Shown: positions 53,532-63,358, counted from the first letter of the stretch. The stretch: DNA of 64,000 bases from Paenibacillus glycinis (GCF_009909185.1 NZ_JAAAMV010000003.1:484883-548882), one strand, 5' to 3'. Notes: generated by a model from the letters alone, not told the origin. Made by a program: numbers and translations.

Positions 53532-54167
53532 ATGTCCCAACGCTCGCTTCGCGATCAAGCCTATCATAGCATTTACGCCCAAATCGTTGCAGGCACGCTT
53601 GCGCATGGCACGGTAACCTCCGAGGTTCAGCTCGGCTCGCAGCTCGACATGAGCCGAACGCCGGTCCGGGCAGCGCTCCAACGGCTGGAGACGGAGGGCT
53701 TCGTGCGGATCATCCCCAAACACGGCGTGCTCGTGCTCGACGCGTCGGCAAGGCGTACCGGCGACCTGCTGGAACTGATCGCCGCCATGCTGCTCTTCGC
53801 GGTCATCGGCGCGAGACGGCTCGACCCGGAAAGCCTGAGCGGGCTGTCCATGGAGCTGGGCGCCGAACTTCAAGCCAGACTCGATGCAGGTTCGCTTGGC
53901 GATGGTCCGGAAGGTCTCGGCTCGTTCGAGCTTGCCGCCCTCAGCAGAATCATCGCGCTCGGCCATAACCGAGAAATGGACGATACGCTGACGCGCACCG
54001 CCGCGCGGCTGCTCTGGACGACTGCCGCAAGACGCTGGGCAGCGCCCCATCGGGGAGAAATGGCGGCGGTCATGAGATCCTTGCTGGACGGTTTGCCCGA
54101 GCCGATCGAAGCTTTTCAAGACGCGCTCCTCCGTTACCTGCATATCTTGAAGAAAACGTGGGCATAA
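53532..54167 (+). CDS. GntR family regulator (divergent C-terminal domain)
   Basis: A 211-residue protein with a GntR winged helix at the N terminus (VTSEVQLGSQLDMSRTPVRA, then RLETEGFVRIIPKHGVLV). The C-terminal domain is all-helical and of FCD length, but the usual Asp/His metal ligands of FCD proteins are not obvious. The ribosome site GGAGGAGG lies 14 nt before the ATG, rather far. It is divergent from the other GntR gene, 141 bp away, and ends at a strong terminator. Target unknown. Confidence 0.82.
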   Translation: MSQRSLRDQAYHSIYAQIVAGTLAHGTVTSEVQLGSQLDMSRTPVRAALQRLETEGFVRIIPKHGVLVLDASARRTGDLLELIAAMLLFAVIGARRLDPESLSGLSMELGAELQARLDAGSLGDGPEGLGSFELAALSRIIALGHNREMDDTLTRTAARLLWTTAARRWAAPHRGEMAAVMRSLLDGLPEPIEAFQDALLRYLHILKKTWA

Positions 54168-54227
54168 TCGCCTCTATCGCGTTTGACCCGCCTTCCTTGA
54201 ACACGACCCTAGCATCGCACCGATGCC

Positions 54228-54262
54228 AAAAAGCGTTCCTGCCTAAGCGGGAACGCTTTTTT
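54228..54262 (+). terminator. Terminator of the second GntR gene
   Basis: AAAAAGCGTTCC (54228-54239) pairs with GGAACGC plus T-run (54250-54262). Confidence 0.9.
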
Positions 54263-54293
54263 GTGCCTGCGGTTTTTCAGCGGTCGTCGATTT

Positions 54294-54330
54294 ATATATT
54301 GACTCGATATATATTGAGCTGATATATTGA
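54294..54330 (+). promoter_or_regulatory. PadR-gene promoter covered by three direct repeats
   Basis: ATATATTGA occurs at 54294-54302, 54309-54317 and 54322-54330. The first provides TTGACT (54299-54304) as a -35 box and the third TATATT (54323-54328) as a -10 box, 18 bp apart. Confidence 0.6.
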
Positions 54331-54370
54331 ACCCATCACCAAATTATATCGCGGGAGGCCATTGTTACGC

Positions 54371-54901
54371 ATGAACAGTCAAGACGTCATATTGGGCTTG
54401 CTTCACCGCCAGCCGTTATCCGGGTACGAGATCAAGCAAATGCTCGAGATGCCGCTGTCCTTCTTCTTCGATGCCAGCTTCGGCACGATCTATCCGACGC
54501 TCGCGAAGCTGGAAGCGCAGGGCTACATCCTTAAGGAAAGCGTCATTCAGGAAAGCCGGCCGAACAAAAACGTCTATTCGCTGACCGAAGCCGGACGGGC
54601 GCAGTTTCAGGCTTATTTGGAATCGCCGGTGGAGAAGGACTCCTACCGCTCCGACTTTATGGTTCGGATGTTTTTCGGCGAGCACATGGACCACGACACG
54701 CTAACCGACTGGGTGCGCGACGAAATTCGCAAGTCCGAGGAAGCGGAGAAGCAGATAAGCCTGATCAAGCAAAAGGTTTCCGGGATCAGACCCGAGCTAT
54801 CGACGGTGAAGACGCTCTGTCTCGACATCGGCTTCGAGCTGAACGCGGCCAAGACCAGGACCCTGCACGAAGCGCTGCGAAAGCTCACCGAGCTGGAATA
54901 G
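54371..54901 (+). CDS. PadR family transcriptional repressor
   Basis: A 176-residue PadR regulator. The N-terminal winged helix begins MNSQDVILGLLHRQPLSGYE and includes the conserved FGTIYPTLAKLEAQGYI wing helix; the C-terminal half is the Vir_act_alpha_C-type dimerisation helices. PadR proteins usually repress adjacent stress or drug-efflux genes in response to small molecules. The ATG at 54371 was preferred over a TTG at 54362. It is 63 bp upstream of an MFS exporter gene on the same strand, so it is the likely regulator of that exporter and of itself. Confidence 0.88.
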   Translation: MNSQDVILGLLHRQPLSGYEIKQMLEMPLSFFFDASFGTIYPTLAKLEAQGYILKESVIQESRPNKNVYSLTEAGRAQFQAYLESPVEKDSYRSDFMVRMFFGEHMDHDTLTDWVRDEIRKSEEAEKQISLIKQKVSGIRPELSTVKTLCLDIGFELNAAKTRTLHEALRKLTELE

Positions 54902-54964
54902 TCCCGTTCGGCGCGTAGGCGCTCATTGGTCAACCACCCTCATAGCGACTTGAAAGGAGAGACA

Positions 54965-56506
54965 ATGTCCATGTCTACGGCTTCGAAACATACGGGACTC
55001 ATCGTCCTGTCCATGGCGTTAGGCCTGCTGATGGCCTCGCTGGATAACACGATCGTATCCGCCAGCGTCAACAAGGTCATCGAGAACATCGGAGGATTCG
55101 AGAAAATTTCGTGGGTATTTACCGCCTACATGCTTGCGGCCACCAGCACCATGCTTATTTTCGGCAAACTGTCCGATCTGTTCGGTCGCAAGAAATTTTA
55201 CCTGATCGGCATCTCTTTATTCCTGATCGGCTCCGCTCTCTGCGGCATGGCGCAAACCATCGATCAGTTGATCTGGTTCCGCGTCATCCAAGGCATCGGT
55301 TCCGGATCCGTGTTCCCGATATCGTTTTCGATTATTTTCACGCTGTTCGGCGATCCCAAGCAGGCCGCCAAGCTGTCCGGGGTCATGGGCGCCGTGTTCG
55401 GCCTGTCGTCCGTCGCCGGTCCGCAGCTCGGCACCTTGATCTCGGAGCATTTCAGCTGGCGCTGGTGCTTCTATGTCAACCTGCCGATCGGCATCGCCTC
55501 GATGCTCGTGCTGTTATTCTCCCTCCGCGAGTCGAAGGCAGAGCGCAAGCCCAAGATCGATTATATGGGCGCCGTTCTGCTGATCGTCACGACCGTCTCC
55601 GTCCTGCTCGCGCTGGAGCTGGGCGGCAAGGACTATGCTTGGGGCTCCTGGCAAATCATCGGACTATTCGCGATCGGCGCGCTTGGCGCAATCTCGTTCC
55701 TGCGGGTCGAGTCCAAAGCCCAAGAGCCGATGCTGCCGCTCTCGATCTTCAAGCACCGGCTGGTGCTCGGCACGAGCTTGCTCTGTTTCTGCCAAGGGTT
55801 CATCATGTTCTCGGCCATTACGTACCTGCCGCTCTACGCGACGAGCGTGCTCGGCAAAGCCAATTCCAACGGCGTGCTGACCCCGATGATGGCTTCCCTG
55901 ATCGGCGGCGCGATCGTGGCGGGCTTCGTCTCGGGCAAATTGAAATTCCGTACGGTGATGTTCGCGAACATGGCGCTTGGCGTCGTCGCGTCCCTCCTGC
56001 TCTTGAATCTTTCGCCGGATATGCCGTACTGGCAGGTGATCGGCATCATGATCCTGCTCGGTCTCGGCGTGATCGGACCGCTGATGAGCATGGGCCAGAG
56101 CGCGGTGGCGATGGCCGTCGATGCGCGATACATCGGCATCTCTTCCTCCGTCGTCGGGTTTTGGCGCAATATCGGCGGCGTGATGGGCGCCTCCTTGATG
56201 GCCGTGCTCGTCAACGCGAGTCTGAAGGATTCGTCGCGGGAAGCGATCGACCGATTCCAGCTGCCGAGCGACCAAGCGGCGACGCTGACGAATCCGGAGA
56301 CCGTTCTCCGGGGCGCATCGGATATGCCCGCGGATCTGCTTGCCTTCATGCGCGGCGCGATCGGCAACGCCATCTCCCACGGCTTCATCCTGGCGTTGTT
56401 CGTCATGGCGGCGGGCGCGATTATCGCGCTTACGCTCGGCAATGCGCGCCTGCAGAAGAAGCCTGACGCGGATGAAGACAATGCCGCGGTCGTGCATACT
56501 GCCTAG
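54965..56506 (+). CDS. MFS drug exporter, DHA2 (EmrB/QacA) family
   Basis: A 513-residue, 14-helix drug/proton antiporter. SLDNTIVSASVNKVIE is the helix-1 motif with the membrane Asp, KLSDLFGRKKFYLIG is motif A, and GLSSVAGPQLGTLISEHFSW is the antiporter motif C region followed by WRWCFYVNLPIG. AAAGGAG lies 5-6 nt before the ATG at 54965. The upstream PadR gene and shared orientation indicate a regulated efflux pair. Substrate range is unknown. Confidence 0.92.
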   Translation: MSMSTASKHTGLIVLSMALGLLMASLDNTIVSASVNKVIENIGGFEKISWVFTAYMLAATSTMLIFGKLSDLFGRKKFYLIGISLFLIGSALCGMAQTIDQLIWFRVIQGIGSGSVFPISFSIIFTLFGDPKQAAKLSGVMGAVFGLSSVAGPQLGTLISEHFSWRWCFYVNLPIGIASMLVLLFSLRESKAERKPKIDYMGAVLLIVTTVSVLLALELGGKDYAWGSWQIIGLFAIGALGAISFLRVESKAQEPMLPLSIFKHRLVLGTSLLCFCQGFIMFSAITYLPLYATSVLGKANSNGVLTPMMASLIGGAIVAGFVSGKLKFRTVMFANMALGVVASLLLLNLSPDMPYWQVIGIMILLGLGVIGPLMSMGQSAVAMAVDARYIGISSSVVGFWRNIGGVMGASLMAVLVNASLKDSSREAIDRFQLPSDQAATLTNPETVLRGASDMPADLLAFMRGAIGNAISHGFILALFVMAAGAIIALTLGNARLQKKPDADEDNAAVVHTA

Positions 56507-56610
56507 CCTGACACGCATTGCAGCTACGATGCCGACACGCCTTCGCCCAACGGGGCGCGCGCGATTTCCCGGTGCGCGTTACGACGGCGCACGACCGCGA
56601 TGAACCGCAA

Positions 56611-56657
56611 CCTCCAAAAAAGTCCCTGCCGAATTAACGGCGGGGACTTTTTTGGAG
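56611..56657. terminator. Long bidirectional terminator
   Basis: A 20-21 bp stem (56611-56631 with 56638-56657 approximately), with AAAAAA/TTTTTT inside the stem, between convergent genes. Confidence 0.9.
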
Positions 56658-56714
56658 GTCATGCATTTCGGTACGTGGACGCAGCATCGGCCGCATCGTC
56701 ACGAGCCGCAGCAG

Positions 56715-57329
<615 letters not shown>

Positions 57330-57412
57330 TTATGGCTTATTATGCGTTTGGAACGCTAGAGCCTATTTCTGCCGCTTCCGCGCAGCTTTCGTAATTTCGG
57401 TTCGCGCACGAC

Positions 57413-57478
57413 AAAATCGCCCCTCGAAACTTCACCGGCCATGACCGCAGACGGCCGCCGTTTCCGCATCAAGGGGCG
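57413..57478 (-). terminator. Possible terminator of the glycosidase operon
   Basis: CGCCCCT (57418-57424) pairs with AGGGGCG (57472-57478) over a long, itself structured loop; TTTT follows on the minus strand. Confidence 0.4.
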
Positions 57479-57502
57479 TTTTCTCGTCAATCGTTGTTCC
57501 TC

Positions 57503-59671
57503 TTAAGCTTGGCCTCGCTCGAAGACCGATTGATCCTGCGCCTCGATCCGCATCCCCGGCGGCGCGTTCACGATCGCGCGCAGCTCACCGCCGGCATCCA
57601 GATGCCACTTGATCGCCAGCGGCCCAAGCGGCGTGTTCACCGTGCCGCTGCAAGCGCGGATGCCGCCGACCGCAGCCGGCGCGATGCGCACGCGGCGGTA
57701 GCCAGGCTCGAGCGGTTGCACGCCGAGCACGGTTTCGCCGATCCACTTCGCCGGCGTGCTGGACCAAGCATGGCATAGGCTGATCCGGTACGAGCCGTAC
57801 GCGGTATAGGTCGTTAGCGCATCGTGGTAATCCTCCGCTCCGGTCGTATCCAGCTTGAACGCCTCCCAGAACGCGGTTGCGCCATGATCCAGCATGCCGC
57901 CCCATACTTGATCGATGACACCGTACGCCTGCTCGTGGCGGCCATAGCGGGAATAGCATTCCGCCAGCTGAAATGCCGACAACGGAGTAAGCGGATCCTG
58001 CAGGGTGCAGCTTTCGAGAAACGCGACCGCCTCCTCGTCCGAGACGTATCCGCTCGCGATGCCGAGCGTTTTCACCGCGAGCGCGTGATCCTTCTTCAGA
58101 AAGTCGCTGCCCTTCAGCGTCTTTTTCGGCCATTGGAACGACAGCTCGAGCTCCGGCAGGTACGTGGCCAGCTTTTTCAGGTCATGAAGCGTCAGCGCAT
58201 AAATCGCTTGCAGCGCGAGCAGCTTCTCCTCGCCCGTCATCGGCACCCATTCCACCAGAATGCCGTCCTGCTGCGCGAGCAATCCATCGCCGGGCCGGGT
58301 ATTCCGCTGCACCCAGTCGACATGGCGCCGCAGCGGCTCCTTCAGCTCCAACACAAACGCCTTGTCGCCCGTTTGTTCATAGTATTCGCAGACCGTCTTG
58401 ATCCACCAGAGCGTGTATTCGCAGATGCCGTTCATCCAATGGCCGCTCGGCGTGCCGAACCCCAGCTCCCGGACCGCGCGTCGGATGACGGCGTAGTCGT
58501 CCCAGAGGAAATAACACGATTTCGCCGCCAAATAAAAATCGAACGTCCAGTTGAGACGATCCCGCTTGATCCCGTCCCACAAGCCGATCTGATGGCAGAT
58601 CCGGCTCGTATGCGCCGACACCTCGAATATGGCATTTAACCGGTCGGAATCGCTCTCCAGCTTGCCGACTTGGTTCAGCGCCGCATGCACCGACTGAAAG
58701 GTCAGGGCAAGGTCGAACGGCTGTTCGATCTCGCCCAGCATGTGCAGGCGGATGTATCTGAAGCCTTGCGGAAGCGTGCATGCGGTCTGCCCCGGCTGCA
58801 CGACGATCCATTCCGTGATGCATCCGTCGTAGCGTTGGAGCTCCTGCAGCGATTCACCGCCGTTCCATAACAGCTTCACGGGCCCCAGGCCGTTGTTGGC
58901 CGCGATGAACCGGCAGTTGTGCTCGGCTCCGAGGTCGAGAACGACGGCAGAAGCTCCCTCCAGAGCCATATCGTTCTGAATGGCGCGCATGGCTTTCCAT
59001 TCGTTCTGCTTGCGCAGATGATAGAACAGCTCCAGCTGCTGCTGCTTCGGAAGCGCGATGTCGCCGTCTTGACCGTGAACGCCGGCGAGAATCGCCTTGG
59101 CGCCGCTGACCGACGCTCGCACCGCCGCGGCATCCAGCAGCGTCATGCCGGTTATATCGAAAGCCCGAATATCGCCGAAGCCGCCGACCACGAACGCGTC
59201 CGGACTGTTTTCCAGGTCGCCGAACGGCTCTTCGCCCAGCAGGCAGATCACCGCGGCATCGCTGTCGTCCGAGCGCCAAGCTTCGTCCGTTGCCAGCCAG
59301 AAGCCCTCGCCCTGCAAGTACGCGATCGCCCCTACCCTGCGGTTCCACAGGTAATAGTTCACTTCCGCCAGCGGGACGATTTCGCTGCAATCCAGCTCCA
59401 GGCGCAGCTCGTGTGCCCCGGGCTGCAGCGTTTCGGGAAACGGTACGATATGCCCGAAAGCTCCGGCGTTGCCGGCTTGTTCTTCCACCGTCGCAATAAG
59501 CGCGCCATCCAGCACAACGCGGGCGCCGCCCGTGAACGCGGCATGCAGGGAGACGTGACGGATTTCATGCTCTGCCTTGAACGTGCGGGTCAGCGAAAGG
59601 CTGAGCCTGCGTTCCCGATCCGGATGCCATATCCATTTGGGCAGCTTCGGATCTGTAGTTTGCGTCTCCAT
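57503..59671 (-). CDS. Alpha-L-rhamnosidase-like glycosidase (GH78 type)
   Basis: A 722-residue cytoplasmic-type glycosidase with no signal peptide. N-terminal beta-sandwich domains (WIWHPDRERRLSLSLTRTFK and the GARVVLDGA strand) precede an (alpha/alpha)6 barrel from about residue 340, where GLWDGIKRDRLNWTFD resembles the catalytic Asp/Arg segment of GH78 enzymes and EWVPMTGEEK and YGSYRISLCHAWSSTPA are later barrel motifs; a C-terminal beta-domain closes the protein. Family members remove terminal alpha-L-rhamnose. It is the last gene of a sugar ABC operon, so it probably acts on the imported oligosaccharide. AGAGGAA precedes the ATG. Confidence 0.8.
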   Translation of the reverse strand: METQTTDPKLPKWIWHPDRERRLSLSLTRTFKAEHEIRHVSLHAAFTGGARVVLDGALIATVEEQAGNAGAFGHIVPFPETLQPGAHELRLELDCSEIVPLAEVNYYLWNRRVGAIAYLQGEGFWLATDEAWRSDDSDAAVICLLGEEPFGDLENSPDAFVVGGFGDIRAFDITGMTLLDAAAVRASVSGAKAILAGVHGQDGDIALPKQQQLELFYHLRKQNEWKAMRAIQNDMALEGASAVVLDLGAEHNCRFIAANNGLGPVKLLWNGGESLQELQRYDGCITEWIVVQPGQTACTLPQGFRYIRLHMLGEIEQPFDLALTFQSVHAALNQVGKLESDSDRLNAIFEVSAHTSRICHQIGLWDGIKRDRLNWTFDFYLAAKSCYFLWDDYAVIRRAVRELGFGTPSGHWMNGICEYTLWWIKTVCEYYEQTGDKAFVLELKEPLRRHVDWVQRNTRPGDGLLAQQDGILVEWVPMTGEEKLLALQAIYALTLHDLKKLATYLPELELSFQWPKKTLKGSDFLKKDHALAVKTLGIASGYVSDEEAVAFLESCTLQDPLTPLSAFQLAECYSRYGRHEQAYGVIDQVWGGMLDHGATAFWEAFKLDTTGAEDYHDALTTYTAYGSYRISLCHAWSSTPAKWIGETVLGVQPLEPGYRRVRIAPAAVGGIRACSGTVNTPLGPLAIKWHLDAGGELRAIVNAPPGMRIEAQDQSVFERGQA

Positions 59672-59702
59672 AACGTTCCTCTTTTCGATTGCGATTTGAC
59701 GG

Positions 59703-60518
59703 CTACGATTTAACGGCGCCCGATACCATGCCTTCGATGTAATATTTCATGCCGAACAAAATAACGAGAATCGTCGGCACGCTGCCGATGATATAAGCCG
59801 AGAACGATAGTCCGATATCCGATCGGCCCGACTTGTTCAATCCCACCGCCGCCATCGTGAACGTCTGGTGCGCTTGGTCCAGGACGATGAACGGCCACAA
59901 GTAATCGCTGTAGACCGCGAGGAAGGTCACGATGCCGATCGTGACGAGAATCGGGACGCACAGCGGCATCGCCACGCGCGCATACAAATAAAATTCGCCG
60001 CCGCCGTCGATGCGCGCCGCTTCGAAGAGCTCCTCGGGCAGCGACTCGAATAAGGTCCTGCACAGCAGGATGCCGAGCAGCTGCGTCCCGGAGATATAAG
60101 GCAGGATCAGCCCCCAGAACGAATGCGTCATATGCAGGTTGTTGATGATCGCGTACAGCGGCACGACGGTGAGCAGGGAAGGAATCATCATGACGCCGAT
60201 CAGCAGCAGGTACAGCGGGCCTTTAAGCGGAAATCGATGCCTGGCGAACACGTAGCCCGATAACGAACCGATCACGACCGCGCCGAACACGGTCACGATG
60301 CATACGAACAACGAATTGCCGATGCTGGATCTGACCGCTTTCCAGGCCGCCTCGTAGTTCTCGAAGTGAAGCTTTTCCGGCATGCCCCAGAAATCGATCA
60401 GCACCTCGAGCTGCGTTTTGAACGAGAAGAATAGAAGCAACAAGAATGGCACCAGCGTCAATAGGAGCAAAACGGCGAGCAGAGCCCCGCCCGTCCATTT
60501 TTGCAATGAACCCGTCAT
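59703..60518 (-). CDS. Carbohydrate ABC transporter permease, MalG type
   Basis: A 271-residue permease with six transmembrane helices. The EAA loop is LFEAARIDGGGEFYLYARVA followed by MPLCVPILVTIG. It pairs with the MalF-type permease encoded 14 bp upstream. AAAAGGGGG lies 7-8 nt before the ATG. No ATPase gene is present; many Firmicutes sugar systems share a common MsmX-type ATPase encoded elsewhere. Confidence 0.92.
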   Translation of the reverse strand: MTGSLQKWTGGALLAVLLLLTLVPFLLLLFFSFKTQLEVLIDFWGMPEKLHFENYEAAWKAVRSSIGNSLFVCIVTVFGAVVIGSLSGYVFARHRFPLKGPLYLLLIGVMMIPSLLTVVPLYAIINNLHMTHSFWGLILPYISGTQLLGILLCRTLFESLPEELFEAARIDGGGEFYLYARVAMPLCVPILVTIGIVTFLAVYSDYLWPFIVLDQAHQTFTMAAVGLNKSGRSDIGLSFSAYIIGSVPTILVILFGMKYYIEGMVSGAVKS

Positions 60519-60532
60519 GCGAGCGCCCCCTT

Positions 60533-61408
60533 TTAATAGTCCGTTTTTAAAAATTTCATATTAAACACCGTTACGATAAGAATAACCAGGAAAAGCGCAA
60601 CGCCGATCGCGGAACCGTAGCCGTATTGGGAGCTTCCGAATGCCGCGTTGTACATGATCATCGCCGGATTCGTCGTCGCGACGCCCGGCCCGCCGCCGGT
60701 CATGATCAATATTTTCACGTAATCCTGCAGGCTGCCGATGATCGTGAGGATCATGACGATTTTGAATTGCGGGATGAGGAATGGCAGGTGCATTTTGGTA
60801 AATACGTTCCAACCGTTCGCTCCGTCGATTCGCGCCGCTTCGAGCTGCTCCTGGCTCATGTTGCCGATGGCCGCGTAGAAGATCAGGAACGGCAGACCGG
60901 ATATGAACGGCAGCCCCATCAGAACGATGGACCAAATCGCCGTGCCGTCTTCGCCGAGCCACGCATGGGTCGCATTCATCCCCAGCCGATGAAGCAGTTG
61001 ATTCAACAGTCCGTTCGTCGGATCGTAAATGTTCTGCCACAGCAGGATCGTCACGACGCCAGGCAGAAGCATTGGCAGGATAAAGCCGGTTCTGAACAAG
61101 TATTTGAGCTTGTTTCCGCCAAGCAAATAAATCAATTCCGCTCCGATCAGGGGAAACGCGATCGCCTTGACGATGTCCGTCACCGAATAGATGAGCTGGT
61201 TTTTCGCGCCTGTCACGAACGACGTTTCGGTCCACATCCGTTTGAAGTTATCCAGTCCAACCCAACTGGACTGCACGAGATTCCACTTGGTGAATGAATG
61301 AAAGAAGGCTAGAAGGACCGGATAATACAGGAATGTCGCAATGAACAGAAACGAAGGGACTAGAAACAAATACGAGATGCCGTATCTCTTCCACTTGGCC
61401 AAGTTCAT
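60533..61408 (-). CDS. Carbohydrate ABC transporter permease, MalF type
   Basis: A 291-residue permease with six transmembrane helices. ISYLFLVPSFLFIATFLYYP is the first helix and QEQLEAARIDGANGWNVFTK with MHLPFLIP the EAA coupling loop. The ATG at 61408 is preceded by AAAGGAG; an upstream in-frame stretch reads through the intergenic hairpin and is not protein-like. It follows the substrate-binding protein gene after 98 bp. Confidence 0.92.
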   Translation of the reverse strand: MNLAKWKRYGISYLFLVPSFLFIATFLYYPVLLAFFHSFTKWNLVQSSWVGLDNFKRMWTETSFVTGAKNQLIYSVTDIVKAIAFPLIGAELIYLLGGNKLKYLFRTGFILPMLLPGVVTILLWQNIYDPTNGLLNQLLHRLGMNATHAWLGEDGTAIWSIVLMGLPFISGLPFLIFYAAIGNMSQEQLEAARIDGANGWNVFTKMHLPFLIPQFKIVMILTIIGSLQDYVKILIMTGGGPGVATTNPAMIMYNAAFGSSQYGYGSAIGVALFLVILIVTVFNMKFLKTDY

Positions 61409-61452
61409 CTTTGGCTCTCCTTTGCATAGCGTCCGACATGAGAAAAGACGAG

Positions 61453-61482
61453 GACGGGGGTGGTCATCGCCACAGCCCCGTC
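61453..61482 (-). terminator. Intercistronic hairpin after the sugar-binding lipoprotein gene
   Basis: GACGGGG (61453-61459) pairs with CCCCGTC (61476-61482) and an inner GTGG/CCAC; on the minus strand CTCGTCTTTTCTC follows. It may attenuate transcription into the permease genes. Confidence 0.5.
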
Positions 61483-61506
61483 GCCGTTCGCGTTGCAGCT
61501 TCAAGC

Positions 61507-63183
61507 TTAAGGATTCGTCTTCGGATCCAAGTCGAGCTTATTGTCCTTGATGTATTGCTCGTTCGTTTTCTTCGTCAGATCGGCGCGTTTCTTCAAATAA
61601 TCGGCGAGCGAGAGCTTGTCGTTGTAATATTGCAGCTCAAGGCTCTTCATCTCCGCCGTTGCGTTCGGCTCCGCGGAAGGGTTGCCGCCCGTCAACAGCG
61701 CGATGGCCGTCATGTTGCCGGCTACTTTGAATCCCTCCAGGTAGGAGTTGACCTCATCCGACAAAGTCACGCCCTTCACGAGGCTCGGGCCTTGAACGAA
61801 TTGGCCGGCGTTGATCGTATCCGTGAATACCTTTTGCGCTTCGCCCGGCGAGTACAGGAATTGCAGGAAGTCCTCGGAACGCTCAACCGTATCCTTGTCT
61901 TTCTTGTTCGTAACGGACAGTTGGTGGCCGGGAACGAGAATGCCGCGGGGATGTCCCGGAAAGTTCGGGTCAGGCGTCGCAAAGTCCGGAAATTTGAACG
62001 TGCCCCATTGGAACGCTTTATCGCCGAGCGACTTTTGATCCTTCAGGATTTGACCGACCTGCCAGCTTCCGTTCCAATAAGCGGCCGCTTTGCCGGCGAT
62101 GAAGAGCTGGTAAGCGTCTCCGTCCTTCATCGTGGCATAGCCGGGCTGCAGGAACTTCGACAGTTCTTTCAGCGTCGACCATGTTTTTTGTTCGGCCGGA
62201 CCTTGGGCGTCGTATTTGCCGGATTTCCACAAAGCCAGCTGGCGCTCCGTATCCGCCACGGCACCGATATCGAAGAATGGATTATTGACGTCGTATTTCA
62301 CCTTCGCGTTGATCGCTTCGACCTGCGGCGTATTTCGGGCGTCGCCTGCCTGAACGAGCGTCTCGGGCACGTATTGGCGCGTAGACCAGTCAAGAAACGC
62401 GCTGACCATCCAGCCTTCGTAGTCGCTTCCCGTAGCTTGTGACATGGCAAGCGGAATGACGCCGGAGTCCTTCAGCTTCTGCAGATCGGCGAACAGGTCT
62501 TCCCATGTCGCCGGCGCATCCGCGATGCCCGCCTTCGCGAAGAGATCCTTGTTAAAGAAGAACCCGGTACCGACGAGATCGAACGGGAGCATGAAAATGT
62601 TGCCGTCGGCCGTATACGCGTACGGCCAATAGTCCGCGTTGATGCCGTCCCACAGCGACGTGCCATTGTTGTACGGGTTCGGTTTTTTGACCAAATCGTC
62701 CAGCTTCAGCAGGAAGCCTTTCTTGACATTGTTCGCCGGGCTGTCGCCGAGCAGATTCGCATGCACGATATCCGGCGCATCGTCGCCGCCGGCAGCCATC
62801 TTTGCTTGGAAAGAGGTTTGGTAGGTCGTGTTGTCGGACACGATATCGATGTTCACGGTGGTTTCAGGATGCAGCTTATGGTAATCGTCGGCAGCGGTTT
62901 GAAGTCCTGCCGTGTAATAGTTGGTGATCGTGGAGAACGTGATCGTTTTGTCCGGTTTAGCCGGTTCGTTTGTCGCGGTATTGCCGGTGTCGGTTGAATC
63001 GCCGGTATCGGTTGAGTTGCCCGTGTTGCTCGTGCTGCCCGTGTTGGTTGCGTTCGTAGACTTGTCGTTCGTGGTGTTCGCCGCGTCGCCGGAATTTGCA
63101 TCGTTATTCGATCCGCAGGCCGCAAGCAACGTTGCCGAAAGGACGGTTGTGGTAAGTAAAGCAATAACTTTCTTGTTTTGCAT
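61507..63183 (-). CDS. Extracellular sugar-binding lipoprotein (ABC importer)
   Basis: A 558-residue type 1 solute-binding protein with lipobox LLAAC at about residue 23 and an Asn/Thr/Ser/Asp-rich repeat linker to about residue 75. The mature domain has the family features KMAAGGDDAPDIVHANLLGD, WPYAYTADGNIFMLPFD and AAYWNGSWQVGQIL. It is larger than typical maltose-binding proteins. GGGGGG lies 7-8 nt before the ATG. The ligand is unknown; the downstream GH78-type enzyme suggests a rhamnose-containing oligosaccharide. Its promoter region is rich in operators. Confidence 0.9.
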   Translation of the reverse strand: MQNKKVIALLTTTVLSATLLAACGSNNDANSGDAANTTNDKSTNATNTGSTSNTGNSTDTGDSTDTGNTATNEPAKPDKTITFSTITNYYTAGLQTAADDYHKLHPETTVNIDIVSDNTTYQTSFQAKMAAGGDDAPDIVHANLLGDSPANNVKKGFLLKLDDLVKKPNPYNNGTSLWDGINADYWPYAYTADGNIFMLPFDLVGTGFFFNKDLFAKAGIADAPATWEDLFADLQKLKDSGVIPLAMSQATGSDYEGWMVSAFLDWSTRQYVPETLVQAGDARNTPQVEAINAKVKYDVNNPFFDIGAVADTERQLALWKSGKYDAQGPAEQKTWSTLKELSKFLQPGYATMKDGDAYQLFIAGKAAAYWNGSWQVGQILKDQKSLGDKAFQWGTFKFPDFATPDPNFPGHPRGILVPGHQLSVTNKKDKDTVERSEDFLQFLYSPGEAQKVFTDTINAGQFVQGPSLVKGVTLSDEVNSYLEGFKVAGNMTAIALLTGGNPSAEPNATAEMKSLELQYYNDKLSLADYLKKRADLTKKTNEQYIKDNKLDLDPKTNP

Positions 63184-63227
63184 GAACTTAACCCCCCAGA
63201 ATGATAGGCATGATTTTATTCACCACA

Positions 63228-63239
63228 TAAAACGTTTTA
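63228..63239. promoter_or_regulatory. LacI-type operator, copy 1
   Basis: Perfect 12-bp palindrome TAAAACGTTTTA, 45 bp upstream of the lipoprotein start codon. Confidence 0.65.
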
Positions 63240-63256
63240 CATCATCCAATTCATCT

Positions 63257-63287
63257 GATAATCATCACTTCGAGAAAGATGATTATC
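63257..63287 (-). other. Hairpin in the sugar-operon leader
   Basis: GATAATCATC (63257-63266) and GATGATTATC (63278-63287) form a perfect 10-bp stem with an 11-nt loop downstream of the inferred transcription start; no T-run follows. Confidence 0.5.
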
Positions 63288-63291
63288 GGTT

Positions 63292-63305
63292 TGTAAGCAC
63301 TTACA
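63292..63305. promoter_or_regulatory. cre-like site (CcpA)
   Basis: TGTAAGCACTTACA is a 14-bp near-perfect match to the cre consensus TGTAAGCGCTTACA except that the central CG is CA. It lies about 15 bp after the inferred start of transcription, a roadblock position. Confidence 0.5.
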
Positions 63306-63320
63306 TTTACTTATGCTCAC

Positions 63321-63350
63321 ATCTTACCATTACCTGGGCATCTCTAACAA
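63321..63350 (-). promoter_or_regulatory. Promoter of the sugar ABC operon
   Basis: On the minus strand TTGTTA (63350-63345) and TAAGAT (63326-63321) are 18 bp apart, between operator copies. Confidence 0.5.
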
Positions 63351-63358
63351 CATAAAAC

